A program made the translations under genes and the position numbers. From positions 124,001-188,000 of the forward strand of contig NZ_AP023416.1 of assembly GCF_018326305.1 (NCBI RefSeq): a stretch of 64,000 nucleotides of DNA. Direction: 5' to 3'. Under the pieces are notes generated by a model. It did no database searches, was not told the origin of the DNA, and worked only from the letters and a program-made list of their open reading frames with translations. Origin of the DNA: Vescimonas fastidiosa. GTDB taxonomy: Bacteria; Bacillota; Clostridia; Oscillospirales; Oscillospiraceae. This document shows, piece by piece, positions 16,630-25,128 of this stretch (positions within the stretch are counted from its first letter, which is position 1; each line of letters starts with the position of its first letter).

Positions 16630-17259
16630 ATGATTCTCGACCTGACCCACTGCATTTCCCCGGAAATGCCTGTGTATCCCGGCACGGAGCAGCCGATTCT
16701 CACCACCGCCTGCACCATCCGGGAGGCGGGCTACCGGGAGACCATTCTGCACATGTATTCTCACACCGGTACCCACATGGATGCTCCGGCCCACATGATA
16801 GAGGGCGGCCGGACCCTGGACGCTTTCCCGGCGGAGACCTTCGCGGGCCCCGGCTTCGTGCTGGACTGCCGGGGGCTGCGGGAAATTCCCCTGTCCCTGC
16901 TCCGGGCCCATGAGGGCGAAATACGACGGGCGGACTTTCTGCTCTTTTGCACCGGCTGGGATAAACGCTGGGGCCGGGCGGAATACTACGAGGACTTTCC
17001 CTGCCTGACACCGGAGGCGGCGGCCTTCGTGGCGACTCTGTCCCTGAAGGGCATCGGTGAGGACTGCATCTCCATCGACCCCTGCGACAGCGTAGACTTC
17101 CCCAACCACATAACGCTCCTGGGCGCGGGCCTGGTGAACACGGAAAACCTGAAAGACCTGGACGCCCTGCTGGGCAAGGAATTCACCTTTATCACCCTGC
17201 CCCTGAAATTTGAAAACGCCGACGGCTGCTCCTGCCGCGCCGTGGCTATGATGGACTGA
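16630..17259 (+). CDS. Cyclase/kynurenine-formamidase-family metal hydrolase
   Basis: 209 residues. The metal-binding signature HTGTHMDAPAH spans residues 45-55, with D4 and H7 of the N-terminal DLTH segment as in the family. Members hydrolyse N-formylkynurenine or act on other amide or ester substrates; the substrate here cannot be told. The ATG is preceded by CGGAGG at 8 nt; in-frame upstream codons run into repeat cluster 3. It is a single-gene unit closed by a terminator. Confidence 0.85.
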   Translation: MILDLTHCISPEMPVYPGTEQPILTTACTIREAGYRETILHMYSHTGTHMDAPAHMIEGGRTLDAFPAETFAGPGFVLDCRGLREIPLSLLRAHEGEIRRADFLLFCTGWDKRWGRAEYYEDFPCLTPEAAAFVATLSLKGIGEDCISIDPCDSVDFPNHITLLGAGLVNTENLKDLDALLGKEFTFITLPLKFENADGCSCRAVAMMD

Positions 17260-17265
17260 TAGCAG

Positions 17266-17294
17266 AAAAACGCACCCGCACGGGTGCGTTTTTT
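17266..17294. terminator. Bidirectional terminator, left member of a matched pair
   Basis: AACGCACCC/GGGTGCGTT with loop GCAC. The same hairpin with loop GCAT lies on the other side of element C at 17497-17526. Confidence 0.85.
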
Positions 17295-17296
17295 AG

Positions 17297-17495
17297 TGAC
17301 TGTCGAAAAACCCTCCGGGTTTTTCCGACAAAAGGCTTGCAGTCTGCTGCGCGCATAATTTTGAGCCCTTGGCTCAAAATTCCACACTGGCAACCTGAGA
17401 GGTATTTTCTCTCACGCACATGTCGCGAGAGAAAATGATTTCATTTCTTTGCCGCCTGCGGGCGGCAAACTCTGCGAGGCTTTTTTGACACGCTG
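17297..17495 (+). repeat. Four-hairpin element, copy C
   Basis: Hairpin 1 GTCGAAAAACCC/GGGTTTTTCCGAC, hairpin 2 TTTTGAGCC/GGCTCAAAA, hairpin 3 TTTTCTCTC/GAGAGAAAA with an AC bulge and an ACATGTC loop, hairpin 4 TTTGCCGCC/GGCGGCAAA. It ends CTCTGCGAGGCTTTTTTGAC. The outer ends resemble each other in inverted orientation (TGTCGAAAAACCCTC against TGTCAAAAAAGCCTC). It sits between convergent genes and between two copies of one terminator hairpin. Confidence 0.9.
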
Positions 17496-17496
17496 G

Positions 17497-17526
17497 AAAA
17501 AACGCACCCGCATGGGTGCGTTTTTT
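17497..17526. terminator. Bidirectional terminator, right member of a matched pair
   Basis: AACGCACCC/GGGTGCGTT with loop GCAT and T6. It serves the GatD-like gene on the minus strand. Confidence 0.85.
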
Positions 17527-17529
17527 ATT

Positions 17530-18222
17530 TTAGAATTCGATATTCCCCTGAAACTGCTCTAACCGTGCCTGATAAGCCCGGCGCACCTCCGTCTCAAAGG
17601 CCAGCGGTGTGTCTGCGGCGCCCAGATCGTCCAAAAGCCAACGGGTAAAGTCCGGGTTCAGCACCAGCAGCGGCCCCAGCAGGTAGGTACCCAGGACCCC
17701 GCCGGAGCGGATGCCCTCTACCGTGGCCCCCTCACTGCGGCCCAGGCCCTTTTCTACGGTGAACAGGGGCGGCAGAGCGCTCTCCATATGGCTGAAGCGG
17801 CTGGTATAGCCCACGATCTTTGTCCCCTGAAAATCTCCCAGAAACAGGGAGTTGGCCCGCTTGGGCAGAATACGCCGGGCGGTCAGGTCCAGCAGGCCCA
17901 GGCCCGAGATGGTCTTTTCCCCGTCCTGAATGGTCTTGCCGAACACCTCCATGGCATTGCCGGTGAGCAGGAAGTGCTTCCCCGCCGCCACCAGCTCCGC
18001 CAGGCGCTCCCGGTAGGGCGTCAGTGCCCGGATCACACGCTCCTGGCTGCGCTCCGTCATGGAGCATAGATAAATTAAATCCACCTCATGCTGCACAAAC
18101 CAGGGCTCGTCTCCTATATGCGTCTGGTGGTAGTCTGCCGGCAGGCAGCGGCGCAGATAGTCTATATTCCCCCGGTCGCCGTAGAGATTACACAGCTCGG
18201 GATACAAAATTTCCACCGTCAT
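17530..18222 (-). CDS. GatD-like amidotransferase partner of MurT, catalytic residues missing
   Basis: 230 residues of the CobB/CobQ-like class I glutamine amidotransferase fold. Family hallmarks kept are NLYGDRGNI (12-20), the IVGYTSRFSH strand and GTYLLGPLL (178-186). In GatD the nucleophile sits in a CGGYQ-type elbow, but here residues 84-95 read FLLTGNAMEVFG with no cysteine. The catalytic His of GTYLHGP is Leu182, and the usual G.G.DREQ loop reads CSMTERSQE. Glutamine hydrolysis is therefore not expected. Its start overlaps the stop of the MurT-like gene (ATGA), so a complex is still likely. It may be structural, or bind another ligand. Confidence 0.8.
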   Translation of the reverse strand: MTVEILYPELCNLYGDRGNIDYLRRCLPADYHQTHIGDEPWFVQHEVDLIYLCSMTERSQERVIRALTPYRERLAELVAAGKHFLLTGNAMEVFGKTIQDGEKTISGLGLLDLTARRILPKRANSLFLGDFQGTKIVGYTSRFSHMESALPPLFTVEKGLGRSEGATVEGIRSGGVLGTYLLGPLLVLNPDFTRWLLDDLGAADTPLAFETEVRRAYQARLEQFQGNIEF

Positions 18223-19583
18223 AGCGCACCCTCCAATACCTTGCGGATCTTCTCCAGCGCCGCCACGGAGCGGCTGTAGCTGGACATATCATGGAGCAGA
18301 TACACGCTCTCCGTACCGGACCGATGCAGCTGCTCTATGGCCGCCAGCTCGTCCTGCATACACACCAGCTTCTCCCGGGGCACACCCGCCAGCAGCAGGC
18401 GCACCTCGTGATCCCAGCAGCGCACGCCGGTGGCTATGATCTGCACGATGTTCTCGTCATTTAAAAACGCATAGTCCGTGTCATAGATCCAGCCGATGCG
18501 CTCGGAGGACTTGCTCTCGTCCAGGTCATCCAGAGCCAGGATCACCGCCTTCTTCCCGGGCTTTTTGCGGATATAGTCAAAGACCATGGAAACGGGCAGG
18601 GAGTTATTGCTCTTAGCCATCATGCTCACCACGGTCACGCCGCCCACCTGCATCTCGGTGAGGCGGGTCTTGGTCAGGGCCGTGGCCTCCAGAGCGGCGC
18701 GGATGGCATCTGCGGAAAGGCCCATTTCACAAAGCACCGCCACGGCGGCCAGCTCGTTATAAATATTAAACACGCTGTCATGGAGCATAGGCAGGTCATA
18801 CACCCTGTCCCCATGGCGCAGGGTCAGGCGGCGGTTTTTCGTGTCCAGGCCCTCCGCCAGCCAGTCCGCCGCCGGGGAGGCAAAGCCGCACTTCTCGCAG
18901 TGGACATGGCCCACATGGGCATAGCGCACATAGTCGTAGTCCAGGGCCGCACCGCAGCGGGGACAATCGGGACAGTCGTTGACCCGGTTGGGCGGGATCA
19001 CCCCGTCCCCCTCCTGCCGGGCGATGGCGTAGTATACCCGGGGATTCTTGGGCAGCAGCAGAGCCGAGCACAGTTCGTCGGCATTGAGGATCAGCTTGGC
19101 ATGGGGACAGTCGATCTGCGACAGCTTCCCGGCCACATACTCCGGATGGGCGTTGCGCTGCAGAGAGTCCCGGAGCACATTGGTGATAACAATATAATCG
19201 CTGCGGACCTTGGGGCAGACGATGCGGGCATAGTGCTCGTCCACCTCCAGCACCACCGCGTCCACCCGGCAGCGATTTCCCAGAGTCACGGAGCAGGTCA
19301 TGGCCGTGGCGATGCCGAACTCGGTGTTGCTGCCGATGCGGTTATTAGCCACCTTGCGCCCGCTGGCCGTGAGCAGATCGCTGAGGAGATTGGCCGTGGT
19401 GGTCTTGCCGTCAGTGCCGGTGACGCAGATGACAGTCTCGGCCTTGCGGATGTGGCGCAAATAGTCCGGGCACAGCTTCACGGCGAACCAGCCCGGCAGA
19501 TACGACGCCTGACGGCCCAGCAGGCGCATCCCGTGGTACACGGCCTTACTCACCGTTAAGGCAAACAGAAAACGAAGATTCAT
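18219..19583 (-). CDS. MurT-like Mur ligase (lipid II amidation-type)
   Basis: 454 residues. P-loop VTGTDGKTTT (54-63), the central Mur ligase domain with VLEVDE (111-116) and TNVLRD (134-139), a zinc-ribbon insert (C207-x2-C210 and C229-x2-C232) typical of MurT, and the C-terminal DUF1727 domain. In Gram-positives MurT with GatD amidates D-glutamate of lipid II. Here the C-terminal motifs are divergent (MMAKSNNSLPVS in place of the LAKNPAGFNQ type), matching the loss of catalytic residues in the partner. GAGGTAAGAG sets the start. The substrate may not be lipid II. Confidence 0.8.
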   Translation of the reverse strand: MNLRFLFALTVSKAVYHGMRLLGRQASYLPGWFAVKLCPDYLRHIRKAETVICVTGTDGKTTTANLLSDLLTASGRKVANNRIGSNTEFGIATAMTCSVTLGNRCRVDAVVLEVDEHYARIVCPKVRSDYIVITNVLRDSLQRNAHPEYVAGKLSQIDCPHAKLILNADELCSALLLPKNPRVYYAIARQEGDGVIPPNRVNDCPDCPRCGAALDYDYVRYAHVGHVHCEKCGFASPAADWLAEGLDTKNRRLTLRHGDRVYDLPMLHDSVFNIYNELAAVAVLCEMGLSADAIRAALEATALTKTRLTEMQVGGVTVVSMMAKSNNSLPVSMVFDYIRKKPGKKAVILALDDLDESKSSERIGWIYDTDYAFLNDENIVQIIATGVRCWDHEVRLLLAGVPREKLVCMQDELAAIEQLHRSGTESVYLLHDMSSYSRSVAALEKIRKVLEGAL

Positions 19584-19769
19584 AGCTACTCTTACCTCGC
19601 ATATAAAAGCATACGGTTATTTTACCCACTTTATGGGGCGCTGTCAACTTGCGGACTGCCCACATTTTCCCACCCATTTACACAAAATGGGTTTACAGTT
19701 TACCAAAGGTGCTGTAAAATAGGTATTTGTAGAAATATGCCATTGAAGAAAGAAAGGGGTGGGCGCAGC

Positions 19770-21293
19770 TTGCAAGGAAGCCAGATCAAGATCGGTGCGA
19801 TCCTGTCGTACCTGTCCATGGGTTTGAGCACCGTTATCTCCCTGGTATATACGCCCATTATGATCCAGCGGCTGGGCGACAGCGAATTTGGCGTATACCA
19901 AACCGTTCTGCCTATTATCTCATATCTAAACCTGCTGAGCTTCGGTCTGGGCAGCGCCTACATCCGCTACTATTCCCGGGCCAAGTCCGCAGACGACAAG
20001 GCCGGCATGGCCAAGCTCAACGGGATGTTCTTTCTCACCTATGCGGTGCTGGGCACCCTGGTGCTGGGCATCGGCTTCCTCCTGGCGGGCCACGGGGAGA
20101 TCATCTTCGGAAAAAAGCTGACGGCGGATGAGATTGCTCTGGGGGAAAAGCTCCTGCGCATTATGACCGTCAACGCCGCCCTGGCCTTTCCCATCAGCGT
20201 CTTTGAGTCCCATGTCACCATCAACGAGGAGTACATCTTCCAAAAGGTGGTGGCTCTGGGCCGTCAGGTCCTCAACCCCCTTATTATGATCCCGCTGCTG
20301 ATTTTGGGCTACCGCAGCGTGACCCTTACGGTGGTATCCCTGATTTTTACCGCCGTCAGCGGCGTGATGAACATCGCTTTCTGCCTGGTGAAGCTGAAAA
20401 TGCCCTTCTCCTTCCGTCACTACGACTTTAAGCTCATGCGGGAGATGGTGGGCTTTACCGCCTTTGTTTTCATCGGCATTGTGGTGGACAATCTTAACTG
20501 GAGCGTTGACCGGCTGCTGCTGGCCTGGATTCACGGCACCACCGCCGTGACGGTCTACACCGTGGCGGCCCAGCTCAATGTGTATTACCAGTCCTTTGCT
20601 ACGGCCATTTCCAACCTCCTCATTCCCCGGGTCAACCGCATTGTGGCGGAGGACCGGCCCATTCGGGAGCTGGATCGGCTCTTTATCCGGGTGGGGCGGC
20701 TGCAATTTATCTTCCTGGGCTGTATTTTCTGGGGCTTCGTGGCCGTGGGCCGCACCTTTGTGGTACTTTGGGGCGGCGACGCCAAATTTGAGGTGGACTA
20801 CGCCGTGACCCTGCTCCTGTTCGGAGCCACCCTCTGGGCCAACATACAGATGCTGGGCTATGAAATCCTCCGGGCTAAGAATATGCACAAATTCAGCTCC
20901 CTGGTATATCTCATCATCGCCCTGGCCAACATTGTCCTCAGCATCCCCCTGTGCATGAAATGGGGCGTTTTGGGCGCGGCCATCGGCACAGCCATCGCCA
21001 CCGGCGCGGGAATGCTCATTATGAACCGCTATTACCGCTACCGGGTGGGGCTGGACATCCCCCGGTTTTGGCTGCGCATTCGGCACTTGGTCCCGGCCAT
21101 GCTCCTGCCGGGCCTCGCCGCCATTCTGGCCGCTGTGCTGCTGCGCCCCACGGGCTATGGGCAGATCGCGCTGGTTCTCTGCGTGTTCGTAGCCGTATAC
21201 GGTGGGAGCATGTGGCTGTTTGGCCTGGATAAATACGAGCGGGAGCTGTTCTCCTCCCCTGTTCAAAAAATCCTTCGCCGCCTGAAGCGGTAA
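19770..21293 (+). CDS. Polysaccharide flippase (Wzx/MATE-like, MOP superfamily)
   Basis: About 507 residues with roughly 14 membrane helices. The opening (IGAILSYLSMGLSTVISLVYTPIMIQRLGDSEFGVYQT) is characteristic of oligosaccharide flippases that move lipid-linked glycans across the membrane. I chose a TTG start because AAAGGGG lies about 10 nt upstream. An ATG 33 bp earlier (19737) has no ribosome binding site and would add 11 mostly charged residues. It is divergent from MurT and convergent with the oxidoreductase. The glycan carried is unknown. Confidence 0.85.
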   Translation: MQGSQIKIGAILSYLSMGLSTVISLVYTPIMIQRLGDSEFGVYQTVLPIISYLNLLSFGLGSAYIRYYSRAKSADDKAGMAKLNGMFFLTYAVLGTLVLGIGFLLAGHGEIIFGKKLTADEIALGEKLLRIMTVNAALAFPISVFESHVTINEEYIFQKVVALGRQVLNPLIMIPLLILGYRSVTLTVVSLIFTAVSGVMNIAFCLVKLKMPFSFRHYDFKLMREMVGFTAFVFIGIVVDNLNWSVDRLLLAWIHGTTAVTVYTVAAQLNVYYQSFATAISNLLIPRVNRIVAEDRPIRELDRLFIRVGRLQFIFLGCIFWGFVAVGRTFVVLWGGDAKFEVDYAVTLLLFGATLWANIQMLGYEILRAKNMHKFSSLVYLIIALANIVLSIPLCMKWGVLGAAIGTAIATGAGMLIMNRYYRYRVGLDIPRFWLRIRHLVPAMLLPGLAAILAAVLLRPTGYGQIALVLCVFVAVYGGSMWLFGLDKYERELFSSPVQKILRRLKR

Positions 21294-21335
21294 AAATCAC
21301 AACCCGGCAAGGTGAAAAACTTTCTCAACAGACTA

Positions 21336-21360
21336 AGGCAGCCGCTTCAAGCGGCTGCCT
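21336..21360. terminator. Bidirectional terminator, left member of a second matched pair
   Basis: AGGCAGCCGC/GCGGCTGCCT with a TTCAA loop, 40 bp past the flippase stop. It is duplicated on the other side of element D. Confidence 0.8.
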
Positions 21361-21560
21361 GTGACTGTCGAAAAACCCTCCGGGTTTTTCCGACAAAAGG
21401 CTTACAGTCTGCTGCGCGCATAATTTTGAGCCCATGGCTCAAAATTCCACACTGGCAGCCTGAGAGGTATTTTCTCTCACGCACATGTCGCGAGAGAAAA
21501 TGATTTTATTTCTTTGCCGCCTGCGGGCGGCAAACTCTGCGAGGCTCTTTTGACGCGCTG
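21361..21560 (+). repeat. Four-hairpin element, copy D
   Basis: Nearly identical to copy C, with the same four hairpins and linkers, ending CTCTGCGAGGCTCTTTTGACGCGCTG. It lies between convergent genes and between two copies of a terminator hairpin unrelated to the one around copy C. Confidence 0.9.
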
Positions 21561-21590
21561 AGGCAGCCGCTTGAAGCGGCTGCCTTTTTA
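21561..21590. terminator. Bidirectional terminator, right member of the second matched pair
   Basis: AGGCAGCCGC/GCGGCTGCCT with a TTGAA loop and a T run. It differs from its left partner at one loop base, and is also the exact inverse complement of it. Confidence 0.8.
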
Positions 21591-21603
21591 TATGTTTATA
21601 TAC

Positions 21604-21637
21604 CAAAAAAGGGGCGGACTGTATTGTCCGCCCCTCG
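21604..21637 (-). terminator. Terminator of the Gfo/Idh/MocA gene
   Basis: Stem AGGGGCGGAC/GTCCGCCCCT preceded on the plus strand by A6, so the T run is on the minus strand. It lies 33 bp beyond that gene's stop. Confidence 0.75.
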
Positions 21638-21669
21638 GCATGATAGGATTCGGTTTTTGCAGGCGTATC

Positions 21670-22701
21670 TTACAGGTGTGTGACAAAGGAACTGTTCACA
21701 GCTACGGTGCGGCTGATTTCGGAGGACTTAATGCTGGCAAAGACGGTGCTCATGATGGTCAGCGCCTTCTTGCCGTCGATCTCCGGCTCCCGATCGTGCT
21801 CCAGGGCGTCCACAAACTCGTCGATGACGCCGGAGCGGGTAGTGGGCTCGAAGCTGTAAGCGGTGGAGGTGTTGCTCATGTCCCGAACCACAATGGGAGC
21901 GCCGGGATCGCTATAAATGAGCATGATGCCCTTGGTGCCGTAGAGGCAGGTGGAGTTGCACTCCTTGCCGTAGACCGTCCAGCTGGCGGCCAGGGTGCCC
22001 ACGGCGCCGCCGTTCATACGCAGGATGCACAGGGCATTATCATCCACGCCGATGAAGTTGCCGTGGTCGTCGTGCTTATTCAGGGTCATCACCTTGGCGG
22101 TGGTCTCAATGACCGTTTGGCCGGTGAGGTACTGCATCAGATCCAGCTTGTGGATGCCCAGGTCACTGAGGGCGCCCATGGCCGCCTTGTCCTTATCGAA
22201 GAACCAGGCGTCGCGGTCCGGGGACCAGCCCTCGGGCCCGGCGTTGCCGATGGTGGTGCGGAAGGTGATGATGTCGCCGATGACACCCGCCTGCAGCAGC
22301 TCCTTGGCCCGGCGATGGACCGGGTCAAAGCGCATATTATGGCCCACCATCAGGTGCTTGCCGTTAAACTCCGCGGCGGCCACCATGGACTCGCACTCGG
22401 CCAGGGTCACGGCCATGGGCTTTTCCACCAGGACATGCTTGCCGGCATAGAGGGCGGCGTTGGTGATCTCGGCATGGTTACGGTTTTCCACGCAGATGGA
22501 CACGGCGTCGATCTCCGGGTCGTTGATCATATCATAATAGGTCTCGTACACCTTGCCGCCGTACAGCTCCGCCATTTGTACCGAGCGCTCGCGGATCTTG
22601 TCGTAATAGCCCACCAGCTTGGCATGGGGGTTGGTAGCGTACTCCGGCAGATGCCGGGTCTGGGCAATCTTGCCGCAGCCGATGACTCCGATTTTGACCA
22701 T
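21670..22701 (-). CDS. Gfo/Idh/MocA-family oxidoreductase
   Basis: 343 residues. N-terminal Rossmann motif GVIGCGKIAQ (about 5-14), then the EKPMAV strand near residue 95, in which the Lys is the usual catalytic residue. The C-terminal half is the GFO_IDH_MocA dimerisation fold. It likely interconverts a hydroxyl and a keto group on a sugar or inositol with NAD(P). AAGGAGGCATTCAT sets the ATG; an earlier in-frame ATG has no ribosome binding site. Monocistronic. The substrate is not deducible. Confidence 0.88.
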   Translation of the reverse strand: MVKIGVIGCGKIAQTRHLPEYATNPHAKLVGYYDKIRERSVQMAELYGGKVYETYYDMINDPEIDAVSICVENRNHAEITNAALYAGKHVLVEKPMAVTLAECESMVAAAEFNGKHLMVGHNMRFDPVHRRAKELLQAGVIGDIITFRTTIGNAGPEGWSPDRDAWFFDKDKAAMGALSDLGIHKLDLMQYLTGQTVIETTAKVMTLNKHDDHGNFIGVDDNALCILRMNGGAVGTLAASWTVYGKECNSTCLYGTKGIMLIYSDPGAPIVVRDMSNTSTAYSFEPTTRSGVIDEFVDALEHDREPEIDGKKALTIMSTVFASIKSSEISRTVAVNSSFVTHL

Positions 22702-22860
22702 ATGAATGCCTCCTTGTGATCCTCTCGCAGATATATCCACACAAATATAGTTACCTACCATGGATTATAACAAAGATTTTCGCCAAGGGAAAGACTTTTT
22801 TTAGAAATTTTTCCGATTTTCACGGGGATTTTCCTTTTCGGAGGCTTAGCAAAATAGGGG

Positions 22861-22889
22861 TTGCTATTTTTCGGCATTGAGGGTAGAAT
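22861..22889 (+). promoter_or_regulatory. Sigma-A promoter of the acetyltransferase-like gene
   Basis: -35 TTGCTA (22861-22866), 17-nt spacer, -10 TAGAAT (22884-22889), followed by AGGAGG at 22941-22946. Confidence 0.65.
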
Positions 22890-22955
22890 GGTTTTTGCTG
22901 CGGGACGGCCGGCATTTTTGTCCGTCAGCGGCCAGAAAATAGGAGGATATTGCCC

Positions 22956-24134
22956 ATGGTTTCCATCGTAGAAGTGACCACCCGGCAGCAGCTGCGCCGG
23001 TTTGTGGACTTCCCGAATCAGTTATATAAGGATGTACCTCAGTTCGTCCCCGCCACCTACGGCGACGACCTGGACGACTGGGACAGAAAGAAAAACCCCG
23101 CCTTTTCCTACTGCGAGGCCCGCTGCTGGCTGGCCCTGCGGGAGGGCGAAATCGTGGGGCGCATCGGCGCCATTTTGAGCCGCAAGTCTAACGACAAGTG
23201 GGGCACCAACCGTCTGCGCTTCACCCAAGTGGACTTCATCGACGACCCGGAGGTCTCCGGGGCCCTCTTTGAAACCGTGGAAAACTGGGCCCGGGAGCTG
23301 GGCTGCACCGCCGTCCACGGTCCCCTGGGCTTCACGGACATGGACCGGGAGGGGATGTTGGTGGAGGGCTTTGACCGCCGGGGCTGCTTCTTTACCTACT
23401 ATAATCACCCCTACTATATGCAGCACATGGCGGCCCTGGGCTATGTGAAGGATGTGGACTGGGTGGAAAATCTCATCACCGCGCCCCAGGACGAAAAAGT
23501 CTTTGCCCGGTGGAGAAAGCTCTCCGACTATGTGAAGCACCGGCAAAAGCTGCACACCCTGCGGGTGCGCACACGGCTGGACTATTTCCCGCTGCTCAAG
23601 CCCTTTTTCCAGCTGGTAAACGAGGCCTACGCCCCCCTCTACGGCACCGTGGACCTGACCCCGGAGCAGATCAAAAAGTACAGCATGAAGTTCGCCCCCC
23701 TCATCAATCCCCAGCTGACCTGCTTCGTGATGAATGAGCAAAATGAGCTGGTGGCCTTCGGTGTCAGCGCTCCCAGCATTGCTGAGGCGATGAAAAAGAG
23801 CCGGGGACGGCTGTTTCCCACCGGCTGGGTCCGGGTGCTGCACGCCTTCCGCAAAAATGACACCATCGACCTGCTGCTCATTGCCGTACGCCCTGACCTG
23901 CAGGGCAAGGGTGTCAACGCCATCATCCTCAGCGAGGTGATGGAGGGCTGCCGGAAAATGGGCATTCACTACGCCGAGACCGGCCCCATGCTGGAGGAGA
24001 ATGAGAAGGTCCAGACCCAGTGGCAGAACTTCCCCCTGGAGCAGCACAAGCGCCGCCGCTGCTGGGTGAAGGAGTTGAACGCCGTGCCTGCCGGAGTCGG
24101 GAGCCACACAGGCCGGGATGCGCAGGAGGTATGA
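22956..24134 (+). CDS. GNAT-like N-acetyltransferase-fold protein of about 390 residues
   Basis: 392 residues. The N-terminal half (about 1-200) carries the motif FVDFPNQLYKD and a FTDMDREGML loop. The C-terminal half shows a GNAT-like acetyl-CoA strand-loop LLLIAVRPDLQGKGVNAII (around 310). This two-part architecture is widespread in clostridia as an uncharacterised GNAT-related protein. AGGAGG 9 nt before the ATG fixes the start. It is single, with its own promoter and terminator. Substrate unknown. Confidence 0.7.
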   Translation: MVSIVEVTTRQQLRRFVDFPNQLYKDVPQFVPATYGDDLDDWDRKKNPAFSYCEARCWLALREGEIVGRIGAILSRKSNDKWGTNRLRFTQVDFIDDPEVSGALFETVENWARELGCTAVHGPLGFTDMDREGMLVEGFDRRGCFFTYYNHPYYMQHMAALGYVKDVDWVENLITAPQDEKVFARWRKLSDYVKHRQKLHTLRVRTRLDYFPLLKPFFQLVNEAYAPLYGTVDLTPEQIKKYSMKFAPLINPQLTCFVMNEQNELVAFGVSAPSIAEAMKKSRGRLFPTGWVRVLHAFRKNDTIDLLLIAVRPDLQGKGVNAIILSEVMEGCRKMGIHYAETGPMLEENEKVQTQWQNFPLEQHKRRRCWVKELNAVPAGVGSHTGRDAQEV

Positions 24135-24196
24135 TGGGCCGGTGGGCCGTCCGCTTCCTTCCCATGCCCTTTTATCGACAGTTTCTATAAAATATA

Positions 24197-24244
24197 AAGC
24201 GGCCCCGCTTCCGATATAGCAAAGGAAGCGGGGGCGCTCTTTTT
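24197..24244 (+). terminator. Terminator of the acetyltransferase-like gene
   Basis: Long stem AGCGGCCCCGCTTCC/GGAAGCGGGGGCGCT followed by CTTTTTC. A-rich sequence on the left lets it also serve the convergent gene. Confidence 0.8.
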
Positions 24245-24300
24245 CTACTTGTGACAGTTTGAAAAAATGGAAAGAGGCTCTCAGGGGCTTAAATAAAAGC

Positions 24301-25068
24301 TCACTTCGCCCGGTCGGCCAGGATCAGCTTCTTCAGCGCCTCTACCCCCAGGCGGACGGCAGAGCTGGTGTCCTCGGTCATTTTCTGATCCAGGCCCGCA
24401 GCCTCCCGCTCCTGATTCCAGATCACATGGAAGCAGGAGCCGCAGCGGCAGCCCAGGGCGTCGGCCACCACAAACAGCGCCGCCGACTCCATTTCGCTGG
24501 CCTTTACGCCCAGGCGCTTCCAGGCCTCCCACTTATTCAGCAGCTCGTAGGACACAGGCATCCGGGCCGGGCTGTGCTGGCCGTAGAAAGCGTCCTTGCA
24601 CTGGACCACGCCGGTGTGGTAGCGGTATCCACCCTCCCGGGCGGCCTCCACCAGAGCGGTGGTCACCTGAAAATCCGCCACGGCGGGATACTCGATGGGG
24701 GCGTACTCCCGGCTGGTATGCTCAAAGCGGATGGCGCCGGTGGCGATGACGATGTCGCCGGACTGCACATCCAAATGGATGCCGCCGCAGGTGCCCACCC
24801 GGAGGAAGGTATCCGCGCCGATATTGTGCAGCTCCTCCATGGCGATGGAGGCGGAGGGCCCGCCGATGCCGGTGGAGCAGACGGAAACTTTTTCGCCCAG
24901 GAGCGTACCGGTGTAGATGGTGAACTCCCGATTGCTGGAGACAAACTGTGCATCGTCAAACAGCGCCGCTATGGCCTTGCAGCGGCCCGGATCGCCGGGG
25001 AGGATGCAATAGCGTCCCACATCGCCAGCTTTACAGTGAATGTGAAATTGCTTTTCCAATTTTTGCAT
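24301..25068 (-). CDS. udp: Uridine phosphorylase
   Basis: 255 residues of the PNP_UDP_1 family. GDPGR (about 25-29), [15 protein letters not shown] near 66-80, FLRVGTCGG near 88-96 and [10 protein letters not shown] near 190-199 are the phosphate, ribose and base-site motifs. It should split uridine with phosphate into uracil and ribose-1-phosphate for pyrimidine salvage. AAAGGAGGCCAAGCCT sets the ATG; an upstream in-frame ATG (25146) lies before the promoter. Monocistronic. Confidence 0.88.
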   Translation of the reverse strand: MQKLEKQFHIHCKAGDVGRYCILPGDPGRCKAIAALFDDAQFVSSNREFTIYTGTLLGEKVSVCSTGIGGPSASIAMEELHNIGADTFLRVGTCGGIHLDVQSGDIVIATGAIRFEHTSREYAPIEYPAVADFQVTTALVEAAREGGYRYHTGVVQCKDAFYGQHSPARMPVSYELLNKWEAWKRLGVKASEMESAALFVVADALGCRCGSCFHVIWNQEREAAGLDQKMTEDTSSAVRLGVEALKKLILADRAK

Positions 25069-25099
25069 AGGCTTGGCCTCCTTTTGTGACTTATTTAGT

Positions 25100-25128
25100 A
25101 GTATACCTTGTTTTGCCGCAAAATGCAA
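25100..25128 (-). promoter_or_regulatory. Sigma-A promoter of the uridine phosphorylase gene
   Basis: Minus strand: -35 TTGCAT (25123-25128), 17-nt spacer, -10 TATACT (25100-25105). No operator was recognised. Confidence 0.75.

Noticed and set aside
17297..17495. Integron attC site or group II intron fragment
   Set aside because: No RYYYAAC/GTTRRRY core sites, no domain V-like motif and no integrase or reverse transcriptase nearby.
19737..19769. ATG at 19737 as flippase start
   Set aside because: No ribosome binding site precedes it, and AAAGGGG is well placed for the TTG at 19770. Kept as an alternative only.
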